From: Impatiens glandulifera
Lineage: Eukaryota; Streptophyta; Magnoliopsida; Ericales; Balsaminaceae
Reading direction: 5' to 3'
Length of the DNA: 64,000 nucleotides
NCBI RefSeq assembly: GCF_907164915.1
Contig: NC_061862.1
Coordinates: forward strand, 86,848,846 to 86,912,845
Shown one piece after another: positions 46,649-55,500 of this stretch; the first letter of the stretch is position 1; every line of letters begins with the position of its first letter. The notes beneath the pieces were generated by a model. That model did no database searches, was not told the DNA's origin, and saw nothing but the letters and a program-made list of their open reading frames with translations. The position numbers and the translations under genes are program-made.

Positions 46649-48309
46649 TATAGACAAACTCGATATCACATAGAATAATTTTGATGAGGTCTGTTAAGTT
46701 TATCACATGAAACATTTAACCAGATATACTCTTCTGCTGTAAGTAGGGGCGGAGCCACGCATGGGCTAGGGTGGGCTCCAGCCCCACCTAAATTAAAATC
46801 TTAAAATAAAACATTTTATATATATGTGTTTGACATGGGACTCTTAACCCAGTCAGCCGCTGGCTATGTAATTTATATTATATAATTTATCTATAAACTA
46901 ATTCATAATTATATTATTTTAATTTTAAATATTATTAATATTTTATTTTATACTAACAATATTTTCTAATATACAAATATTAATAATAATACATAAATTT
47001 TAATTAATATATAAATAAGATTTATTTATATAAATAAAATATAAAAATTTATATATAAAATAATGTAAATCATATAATAATATTATTTATTTTAAAATTA
47101 TATTTATATAATAATTATACATTATTTTTTTATTTACTTCAATATAATTAATAATACAAATTATTTATAAGGGTAAAATATAAAAATTAAAATAATAATA
47201 GTGTTTTATATTTCTTAACTTTAAACTATTTTAAAATTTTATAAGAAAATATAAATTAATATTAATAAATAAGTTAAAATAGTTACATTGGTTTGGTTCG
47301 GTATTTAAATAAAGAATTTGATATCCCAGCTCAAGAACCTAACAAATCTCCTAGAATTTATGTTGATGTAAGTTCTCTTAATCTTGATCTAGCATTACGT
47401 ATTCCGATATGGAAATATCCTTTTGATCAAAAAGATGAAATTAGACGAGCTTATATCAAGATGGGGTCATATCAACCTATTAAGGATGAGTACCCGCCGA
47501 CCAAATTTAGAAATCAAAATCGACGGTTCCAAAGTAATTGATTTAAGAAATTTACTTGGTTAGAATACTCTTCTTTGAAAGATGCTGCTTTTTGTTTCCC
47601 ATGTTTCTTGTTTGAACATAAGCAACCCCAAAAACCTACATTTACAATAGATGGATTCAAATATTGAAAGCGAGTTGATGATGGGGATAGATGCTCTTTT
47701 GTTATGCATATAGGATGTAATATTTCGCCACATAATAGGACAGTTGAATATCTTGATAATCTAATGAATATCCTTGTCATATTGATAAAGTACTGAATGC
47801 ACAGTCTTCAGATGAAAAATAAAATAACAGATTACGGCTTACAGCAACTATTGAAAGCACTCGGTGGCTCACTTTGCAAGCGTGTGCATTGAGAGGGCAT
47901 GACGAGTCTTCATCTTCTAATAATCGTAGAAATTTTATTGAAAAAAAAAGCGAAGCATAGAAAGTTAAATCTGAGATGCAAGTTGGAGTCAGCCTCAGAT
48001 AATTTTTCATCCTGGCTTCGCCCCTGTCTGTAAGGATTACAATAGAACGTGCATTTGAAGTATTAAAAAAAACAGCGAATTCTAGAGAATTTTGTTGGAT
48101 TTTCGTTAAAAACTCAAACACATATTGTTGTAGCAATCATGTGTTTACACAATTTAGTGAGACGTCATGTTGTTGATCATGTTGTTGATGAATGTGGAGA
48201 TGACGGTTATGAAGACAAAAACTACAACTCTAGCGATGAGGATAACGATTATGATGGTGACGACGATAATTTGTATGTGCAAGAGAATAGCAGAATAAAT
48301 GAGTGTATT
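46649..48309 (+). pseudogene. PIF/Harbinger transposase C-terminus, split by a hAT element
   Basis: Left part (46649-46743): PYRQTRYHIE, stops, then ETFNQIYSSAV. Right part after the hAT (48035-48309): RITIERAFEVLKK, a frame change, then KTQTHIVVAIMCLHNLV and an acidic tail (SSDEDNDYDGDDDN) to a stop at about 48308. ERAFEVLKK and CLHNLV match the end of the DDE_Tnp_4 domain of plant Harbinger transposases, which carries the last catalytic region. The two parts join exactly across the hAT target duplication. Upstream catalytic parts are not seen. Confidence 0.8.
46744..48026 (+). mobile_element. hAT-like element with TTF-domain remnant
   Basis: Ends are TAGGGGCGGAGCC and, inverted, CAGGGGCGAAGCC; flanks GCTGTAAG and TCTGTAAG are an 8-bp duplication with one change. 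The 5' half encodes KEFDIPAQEP, RIPIWKYPFDQ, then WLEYSSLKDAAFCFPCFLF and FTIDGFKY, typical of the TTF-type zinc finger at the start of plant ZMYM1-like hAT transposases (47290-47700). Further on LTATIESTRWLTLQ-like sequence is readable in a different frame near 47830-47890. The catalytic centre and hAT dimerisation end are deleted. A decayed tRNA-like stretch lies at 46830-46870. Confidence 0.85.
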
Positions 48310-48856
48310 TAGAGATTTTTTAGCATACAAATTGTCAAATTATGTTTCTAGACAATTATTGATTAGTATTAAAAATCTCAAACTTAAAACAATATTATTT
48401 TTATTGTATAATTCAATTATAATTAAATTTTATCATTTTTAATTAATTAAATAAATAATATTTTTTAAACTATAAATAATTTAATAAATATAAAATTAAT
48501 ATACATTTCAACTAAACATATAAAATATAAATTAAAAATAGTTTTTATACCAGATGCAATCAGAAATGCTTTCAAAAAAAATTATTTCTCAATTTCTTAG
48601 TCAGATTCAAACTCAGCTTCAACTTCAAACAAGCGTTGTTGTTTTCAAAAGAAGCCAAATCCCGTAAAAAAAAAATCGCTAATAAATAAAATAAGTTAAT
48701 CAAATATTTATTTAAAAATGAATTACTAAAATATTATTTTATGTTAAATATTTATGTTCATTTAAAACAACTGATTTCGGTGTTTCGTATTTGGGATTCA
48801 ATAATTAGGACATGCGTCGTCCAAAATGGACATCATCACTCCTCCTTTAGCTTTAG
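48310..48856. other. AT-rich DNA after the Harbinger remnant, no gene seen
   Basis: May include the non-coding 3' end of the Harbinger element; no terminal repeat was recognised. Confidence 0.45.
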
Positions 48857-49106
48857 GTCTTGTTTGGATTGGATTTTTGAAAAAACCTATAGAAGAAAAA
48901 AAGTAATGATTTGTGATGATTTTGAGGAGGTGATAATTATTTTTGATAAAAAGAGGTATTAATATATATGAATAAAATAAAAAATAATAATTTGAAATAG
49001 AGGTATTTTAGTATTTTATTTAATGAAAGGAGAGATTTAATTGTTAAGAAATGATTGATTTGAAAATTGATTTTGAATGAATTTTATAAAAAACCCAAAG
49101 AGAAGC
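48857..49106. mobile_element. Possible MITE directly upstream of the FAD2-like promoter
   Basis: Left end GGTCTTGTTTGGATTGG and inverted right end GGCTTCTCTTTGGGTTTTT are imperfect inverted repeats around a 250-bp AT-rich body without coding capacity. The target duplication is not clear. Confidence 0.4.
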
Positions 49107-49112
49107 CAGCCT

Positions 49113-49124
49113 TATTTAAATATC
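49113..49124 (+). promoter_or_regulatory. Candidate TATA region of the FAD2-like gene
   Basis: TTATTTAAATAT lies about 30-50 bases before a CT-rich leader (CTTCTCTTTCTCTCTCTAAC, 49160-49179) of the kind seen at plant transcription starts. Confidence 0.4.
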
Positions 49125-49144
49125 GGTGCTCGTTGCAACCGGAT

Positions 49145-49249
49145 TGGCAATTCAAACAACTTCTCTTTCTCTCTCTAACACCAATAATAGGGGATTGAAG
49201 GAATTATAAACTGCTTGATCTACCTACCACCTTCAAGAAGCTTCCACAG
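49145..49249 (+). other. Probable 5'UTR exon of the FAD2-like gene
   Basis: A CT-rich leader ends at CTTCCACAG before the donor GTATCA at 49250. Plant FAD2 genes usually have a non-coding first exon followed by one long intron that ends just before the ATG; the arrangement here fits. The start of the exon is a guess. Confidence 0.55.
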
Positions 49250-49981
49250 GTATCATATATCTTCCTTCACTACAAACTTGATGCATTTTGGACGACGCTG
49301 ATATCCGATAACAAACAAAAAGAGATGTGAATGTGAATATGATTATAATGTTTGAATTTATTATTATTTGTAACAAAATTAGTATTAATCTTTCAATTTT
49401 ATTTTTTATTATATTTTATTTAAATTAAAAATATAAAATATTATTATTCTTTACATCATAATTATTATTATTTTTTTAAATATTCATTTATATTAAAAAT
49501 GATGATAATTATTATTTTTTAAAATATTCATTTATATTAAAAATTATGAAAATCTTTTGAAAAATCAAAATCGTAATAATTTATAAATATATAAAATATT
49601 TCAAATTTGATATTAGGATTATACTATTTAAAAAAAAAAACTTAAAACAACCGAGTTAGAATGGTATAATTTTTTATTATCAATATATAATATTTTAAAT
49701 TAATTATATAAAAATGATTATAGTATTATTAATTATTGTAATTATTATCAAAAATTTATTTTATTAAAATTATACTTTTTTTATTTTAAATAATTGAAAT
49801 AATTTTTTTTAATAAATAAATTAAAATTATTATTATTATATTTATAAAAGAATGAGTAATATCATTCTAATTATAAAAATAAATAGACATTATTGGAGAG
49901 AAAGTGAATATTATAAAGAAAGTAGATTAATGGATTATTACTTTCAAGATGACTTAGGGTAATCTAGTTAACAATGGAATC

Positions 49982-50013
<32 letters not shown>

Positions 50014-50197
50014 AATATTATGATAAAATACATTAATAATTAGCTAGAGAATATTATTTGGTTTGGATAAGTGGAATAATTCTAAATTTAAATTCAAATT
50101 CAAATTCAAATCCAAACTGAACTGAAATATTGTGTCTCAGTGCTAATTGAATGCCATCTATCATTTGTGGGATCTAAGCTTATTATATTTATTGCAG
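49250..50197 (+). other. Probable 5'UTR intron of the FAD2-like gene
   Basis: Donor AG/GTATCA and acceptor TTATTGCAG/GCC (50197) enclose 948 bp of strongly AT-rich DNA, ending 15 bases before the ATG. Both position and size fit FAD2 leader introns, which in several plants raise expression. Not confirmed by transcripts. Confidence 0.65.
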
Positions 50198-50212
50198 GCC
50201 GGTTGTTAAGCG

Positions 50213-51334
50213 ATGGGTGCAGGTGGGCGAATGTCGACTGTTCCTCCTTCGAACCAAAAAGAAGAAGCAAACGCCCTCGATCGAGTCCCATCCTCGAAAC
50301 CGCCATTTACGCTAGGCGAGATTAAGAAATCAATCCCCCCACACTGCTTTCAAAGATCGGTCATCACCTCATTCTCCTACGTTGTATACGATCTCCTCAT
50401 AGCGTCCTTCCTCTTCTACGCCGCCACATCCTACATCCATCTCCTCCCGGGGGCCCCTGCCCTGTCAGGCTTCGCCTGGCTTATTTACGCCTACGTCCAG
50501 GGCTGCGTCCTCACCGGCTTTTGGGTCATCGCTCACGAATGTGGCCATCACGCCTTCAGCGATTACCAATGGCTCGACGATACAGTCGGCTTCATCCTCC
50601 ACTCGGCCCTCCTTGTCCCCTTCTTCTCCTGGAAACACAGCCACCGCAGGCACCATTCAAACACCAACTCTATCGAACGCGACGAGATTTTCGTCCCCAA
50701 ACGTAAAGAAACTGTGGGATACCTCGCTAAATACATCGACAATCCAATTGGTCGGACCACAAAGATCGTCATCCTGCTGACCATGGGTTGGCCTCTGCAT
50801 TTAATTCGCAACTTCTACGGCCCGATTTACTCGAAGCAGGAGCGGTTTCAGATACTTGTATCGAACATGGGCGTTCTTTCAGTCGGATTCCTTCTCTACC
50901 GCCTCGCCTTGGCCAGGGGAATCGGTTGGGTGGTGTGCGTTTACGGCGGGCCTCTTCTCGTGGCGAATTTATATCTGCTGGTGATAACATGGTTACAACA
51001 CACTCACCCATCGTTGCCTCATTACGAGTCGGAGGAATGGGATTGGTTGAGGGGGGCTTTATCGACTGTGGATAGAGATTACGGGATTCTCAACAAGGTG
51101 TTCCATAATATAACCGATACTCACGTTGTTCACCATTTGTTCTCGACCATGCCGCATTATCATGCGAAGGAAGCGACTAAGGCGATGAAGCCTATGTTGG
51201 GAGAATACTATCGGTTTGATGGGAATATGCTCGTGAGTGTGATATGGAGAGAAGTCAAGGAATGTCTCTACGTGGAGGCTGATGAAGATGAGGAGGCAAA
51301 CAAAGGCGTCTTGTGGTTCAGGAACAATATTTAG
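50213..51334 (+). CDS. FAD2: FAD2-like microsomal delta-12 fatty acid desaturase
   Basis: An intact 373-residue frame without introns. FAD2 proteins sit in the ER membrane and put a delta-12 double bond into oleoyl-phosphatidylcholine, using cytochrome b5. The start MGAGGRMS and the segment [10 protein letters not shown] (41-50) are FAD2 hallmarks. The three histidine boxes that hold the di-iron centre are HECGHH (108-113), HRRHH (144-148) and HVVHH (304-308); hydrophobic stretches lie near 55-75, 86-105, 180-197, 218-232 and 238-261. Oddities: after GWPL (192-195) the protein runs [11 protein letters not shown], so about 14 residues of the conserved NVSGRPYD loop are missing in frame; the third box has V where FAD2 usually has [10 protein letters not shown] replaces the common NTGSLERDE; and the C-terminus WFRNNI lacks the usual K near the end (YNNKL-type ER signal). 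The coding part is much GC-richer than its surroundings. It may be a divergent FAD2 (another activity is possible) or a recent loss-of-function copy. Start choice rests on the MGAGGRMS match and the acceptor 15 bases upstream. Confidence 0.95.
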   Translation: MGAGGRMSTVPPSNQKEEANALDRVPSSKPPFTLGEIKKSIPPHCFQRSVITSFSYVVYDLLIASFLFYAATSYIHLLPGAPALSGFAWLIYAYVQGCVLTGFWVIAHECGHHAFSDYQWLDDTVGFILHSALLVPFFSWKHSHRRHHSNTNSIERDEIFVPKRKETVGYLAKYIDNPIGRTTKIVILLTMGWPLHLIRNFYGPIYSKQERFQILVSNMGVLSVGFLLYRLALARGIGWVVCVYGGPLLVANLYLLVITWLQHTHPSLPHYESEEWDWLRGALSTVDRDYGILNKVFHNITDTHVVHHLFSTMPHYHAKEATKAMKPMLGEYYRFDGNMLVSVIWREVKECLYVEADEDEEANKGVLWFRNNI

Positions 51335-51370
51335 GGTTAAAACTAATAGTCCGTTGTTGTTGTCGTCGTC

Positions 51371-51384
51371 TAAATAAAATAAAT
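51371..51384 (+). terminator. Candidate polyadenylation signal
   Basis: TAAATAAAATAAAT contains two overlapping AATAAA-like hexamers about 40 bases after the FAD2-like stop codon. Confidence 0.45.
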
Positions 51385-51389
51385 TACTT

Positions 51390-52376
51390 TTGATATTCTC
51401 ATTGGAGGAGTCAATAGTGCATGGTAAGGTACTATATATTAACCTTATTTCATATAAATAATTGTCTTTTTTTTTTTACCTAAAATTTGGATTAACAAGT
51501 ATTATATGTAATAATTTACTCATGGATGAGTAAAATTATAATATCAAATCTAAAAATATGCCTTCAATGAAATATATACAAGTTATTGAAATTATGTGCT
51601 GTTATTGAAATTTTGTGCATCAACAGTAGCATGTATATAGGCTTTCATCATAAATATGCTACAATAGTCATTCTATGTTGATTCATAACCACACTACTTA
51701 ACTAATAAACTAAATTAAGAATTTAAACCGACCTTACCGAATTGAATGTAATGCTTTTTTTTGTCGGCTTTATCAATCAAAACAGTTCGGTATAAAATTA
51801 AAATTAAGTAAAAAAAAAACAATTCTAACAATTTATACGCATTTCACTTGGGTTGAGTAAATTAATTCGACTATAAAATATATGATTTTAATATAGCATT
51901 GGTTACATATTGAATCTTTAAATAAAAACTGAATCAGCCTAAATCGTTATATGAAGTCAAATTTAGTTACATTAAAAATATATACGATCTCAGAATGATA
52001 TTTACCCACCAACTCGATATATTGTCTTTAAAATTCCAAAAGTTTAATGAAAATGTGTTGAGCATAAAAGATTACACTAAAATGTAAAAGGTGGACTAAA
52101 TTCTGGTATAATAGAGAACTTCTATGCGTAATCTTTTTCAAAAATCTACGAAAACAAAACTTATTAGGTGTTTAGTCCATCATAAATATGTTATTAGTCA
52201 TTCTATGCTATTTTGATTTATAAGCACTAGTTTGAAACTAAAGGTCCAATCAGAAAACTGTCATGGGAGGGCTGGTCTTGCAAGAACAGAGTCGTCGGAA
52301 AGTGATGATAATGCAGATAGAGTTGTTGTCATTCGCAAGGGGAAACGTAAAATTGGATGAGATATTTACCGAGGGG
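51390..52376. other. Intergenic DNA; one possible coding scrap near its end
   Basis: Mostly AT-rich with a pair of similar phrases (CATAAATATG with TAGTCATTCTATG) near 51648-51675 and 52180-52205. At 52268-52360 a short frame reads GRAGLARTESSESDDNADR, then VVVIRKGKRKIG and a stop. Its codon mix looks protein-like, but I cannot assign a family. The hAT element is inserted 8 bases after this frame's surroundings, at TTTACCGAGGGG. Confidence 0.4.
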
Positions 52377-52540
52377 CAGTGGCGGACCCAAAAATGTTTT
52401 CTCGGGGGGGCCGAATACATAGTAACGTAGCATTTTTTTGGCGATCAAATAAATGCATTTTTTAATTAAAATTTTATTTTATAATTACATAAAATACTAA
52501 CAAACACAATTATAAAATACTAATAAGCACAATTACTAAA

Positions 52541-53476
52541 TTATTCTTGTCCATGAGTCAGTACAAAAGAAGACAAATTTATTCTACGAGATTCCATTTG
52601 TTGAAAATATTGCAATATTGGCTCATTTTCAATTGTTGAGAAAATATCTTTCTCAACATATACAACTAAACTATCATTCATCCATTCATCTTCCATTCGA
52701 TTACGCAAATCAGTTTTCACGGTCTTCATTGCAGAAAAAACTCTTTCAACGGATACAGTTGCAACTAGTAAACTAAAACCAACTCCATCAATCGATAAAT
52801 CAATGGAAAAACTATATGTTTTTTCTGTTATAACCAATTTCTGAGCAAAAATTTCCAAGTCTTCAATTGAAGAAAATTGAGGATCATCTCGCAAATTAAA
52901 TAAGTAAGCCCGAAGTTGTTGTTCCAAAAATAAATAATCACTGCCTGTGAAATCTCCAGAATAAAGTTTGGCAAGACGAATGAGTTTACGAATATCAAAT
53001 TTGGAGAATGAACTTCTAGGATGAAGACATGATATGCAATCAAGTAATTCTGTATTAACTTCTGAAAAACGATTATTTATTTCTTGCATAATCAAGTCAA
53101 CAACCTAGCATTAAATAATAAATAATAACTATTAATAGATAATATATAATAACTATTAATAGATAAGAAATAATATTTATTATACCTGACAAAAGATTTC
53201 CACACGATAATGATGAAGATTAGTGATGAGTTCTCCTTTTCCTCTTCGCCTACCATTGCTATCAATTATCATATGCTCATTCATATCAAGTATTGAGATC
53301 GATTGTAATTGACAAAAACTGTTAACTTGGTCCAAAATATCATGCCATCCATCTTCTCTAAATTTTTGTAATTGATTTTTCGAACTCGCAATCAATGACA
53401 TGGCTTGAACTATATTTTGATCTCCTCTTTGCAGGCAAAGTGATAACTCACTTGTAATTCCCAATAAATTTTTCAT
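52541..53476 (-). pseudogene. hAT transposase C-terminal part (ZMYM1/DUF4371 class)
   Basis: Two exon-like frames on the minus strand. The upstream one (53476-53180) reads MKNLLGITSELSLCLQRGDQ and KNQLQKFREDGWHDIL, followed by NEHMIIDSNGRRRGKGELIT. The downstream one (53095-52541) has MIMQEINNRFSEVNTELLD and then the hAT dimerisation motif: ATVSVERVFSAMKTVKTDLR and MEDEWMNDSLVVYVEKDIF. Between them is an AT-rich stretch that looks like an intron. The DNA-binding TTF part and most of the catalytic domain are missing, so it cannot act alone. It mirrors the hAT at 46744, which kept the opposite end. Confidence 0.88.
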
Positions 53477-53622
53477 CTTTTTTATACTTTATTTATATAA
53501 AATTAAAATAATTATGAATTAGTTTAGGCAAAGTGATAACTCACTTGTAATTCCCAATAAATTTTTCATCTTTTTTATACTTTATTTATATAAAATTAAA
53601 ATAATTATGAATTAGTTTATAG
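53429..53622. repeat. 97-bp direct tandem duplication within the hAT element
   Basis: GGCAAAGTGATAACTCACTT through AATAATTATGAATTAGTTTA occurs twice back to back with no visible change, copying the start region of the upstream transposase frame. The identity suggests it is recent. Confidence 0.9.
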
Positions 53623-53655
53623 ATAAATTATATTTTAAAATATGATAAATAAATT

Positions 53656-53728
53656 TAAGGTGAGGCAAGGTTCGAACACCTGACTTCAGGTTTACTGTTG
53701 AGCTACAAAGCCAACTAGACTAAGAGTT
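53656..53728 (-). other. tRNA-like relic inside the hAT element
   Basis: On the minus strand TAGTCTAGTTGG (A-box-like) and GGTGTTCGAACCTTGCC (B-box-like) are about 35 bases apart. Weak stems; more likely a relic than a gene. Confidence 0.45.
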
Positions 53729-53819
53729 ATTTGTTAAATATATATATATAAACAAATTATTGTAAGGTTGGGGGAGGCCCGGGCCCCAAGGCCCCCCTTG
53801 GTCCGCCACTGCCGAGGGG

Positions 53820-54411
53820 AGTTAATTTTGGTGGTTCAGTTCAGTTAATTGGATGGGTTGGTATTATATGTATTCTTTTAGCTTACTTACATTTTGAAAT
53901 TGAGCTAAAGTAGTTTAGGTTGATGAATAACTCTAATTAAAGTCTTTCATTTTGACTGTCAATGCAAATTCCTTGTGCAGCTCAAAATATATACTCCTCG
54001 TCTATTGCATATTTATACCCTATTGTTATTATTTTCTTTTTTTTTTCTTTTTAAATATATAATATTTCAACTTTATTTGAATGATAACTTAAATAATTGT
54101 ATATGAGGTTTATAATCAAATGTCATTAAAATGGTTGACTCAATTATTTTTTAGGTGGTGAGTTAATTATGATTTAGTTTAACAGGTATATATATAATTA
54201 ATTAGTAAATAATATAAAATAATATTTATAAAATTAAAATAAATAATTGATTGTATAACCAAGGTTGGATTAAATTAAATGGGAAAAGACTAAATCAATT
54301 AAGAAATAAATAATTATTTAATTTAAGAGATAAAAACGACAAAATTTTAATGATTTGGTTAAATAAAACTAAGTTGTAACTTGAACAAAACTAAGCTGGT
54401 TAACTTACTTT
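53820..54411. other. AT-rich DNA, no gene seen
   Basis: Nothing beyond AT-rich sequence between the hAT element and the MITE. Confidence 0.5.
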
Positions 54412-54479
54412 TGTGCAAGTAGGGGTGTTCATCGATTTGATATTCAGTTCAAACTTCGAATGCACACTACAACAAAATA

Positions 54480-55019
54480 TACCTTCAGCCACCCTTATAT
54501 GCCAACGCTTATCAAGCGTGGGTAAAAGTTATAAAAAGAAAAACTTTTGCCAACCTTTGTATATATATACCACAACCTTTATTTTTTTTATATATAAACT
54601 TTGTTAAAACTTTAAAATTTAATTATTCTAAATTTAATATTTTTATGTTTTATTTTTTAAACTTTATAAATATTTTATTTCACTTTTTTAATTTTTTTAA
54701 TTAAATTAAAATTAAAATTTTATTTACATTAAAATTGAATTCATAATTTTTAATAATATTATTAATTTTTTTTATTAACATCTGTCTTTTTATGAAATTA
54801 GTATTTAAATTTAATTAAATAAAAAATAATATAACTAAAAATAAATAAATTAAATATTATATTATATTTAATAATAAAAATTTAACTTATATATATTTTG
54901 AAATTAGAAATCAATTTTTAATGGAATCCTTCAAAAAAGCGTAACACATATTCTTTCTTAACAGATCTTTATCTTTTGCCTGATAGATATTACAGCTAAA
55001 AAACATTAATCACCCCTCT
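54480..55019. other. Left interior of the CACTA element, AT-rich
   Basis: After the subterminal motif and a TATATATATACC stretch nothing is recognisable. Confidence 0.5.
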
Positions 55020-55500
55020 CTGTCGTTTAAAAAACCATTAAAAAACCATTAATCCTTCATCTCTCTGCCGCTTCACATATCTCTCCTCTCTGCCGCTTAC
55101 CCTGATCTTTCAACTCTCCTCTCTCTGCCGTTTCAACTCAATTCTCCTCTCTCTGCCGTTTCAACTCTCCTCTCTCTGCTGATTCACATATCATTTGCCT
55201 GATGGTTATCAAATCAGAAAAAAAACCCATTAATCACACTCTGATTCTTCGACTTTCCTCTATCTGCGGCTTCACAGATCCTTTGCCTGATTGTTATCAA
55301 ATCAGCTAAAAAACCATTAATCACACTCTGATCCTTCGATTCTCCTCTCTCTACAGTCAGATTGTCGCACGCACGAGGATAGTTACATCATTCTCCAACC
55401 ATTAGGGTTTGCCTTCATCTACACTATCATCCTTCGACTCTCCGCAGCCAGATTGTCGCGCACATGAGGTTAGTTACATTCTTCTCCGACCTAGTGTTTT
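55020..55500 (+). repeat. CT-rich imperfect repeats, probable leader or promoter region
   Basis: TCTCCTCTCTCTGCCG recurs several times at 55060-55190; a longer unit (TTTGCCTGATTGTTATCAAA, ACCATTAATCACACTCTGAT) is duplicated at 55195-55350; CAGATTGTCGC with a following GAGGATAGTTACAT is duplicated at 55365-55475. CT-rich leaders of this kind often accompany transcription starts, so this may drive the captured exons. Confidence 0.55.

Larger units (their letters stand above)
52377..53811 (-). mobile_element. hAT element, internally deleted, perfect 8-bp target duplication
   Basis: Ends are CAGTGGCGGACC and, inverted, CAGTGGCGGACC, flanked on both sides by CCGAGGGG (52369-52376 and 53812-53819). 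Only the 3' part of a transposase gene is kept, on the minus strand. A tandem duplication and a tRNA-like relic lie near its right end. Different family from the hAT at 46744, judging by the end sequences. Confidence 0.93.

Noticed and set aside
50465..51075. Several ORFs of 60-95 residues overlapping the desaturase
   Set aside because: They are shadow frames of the GC-rich FAD2-like coding region.
53656..53728. True tRNA gene on the minus strand
   Set aside because: A- and B-box-like words exist, but acceptor and anticodon stems do not pair well and it sits inside a hAT element.
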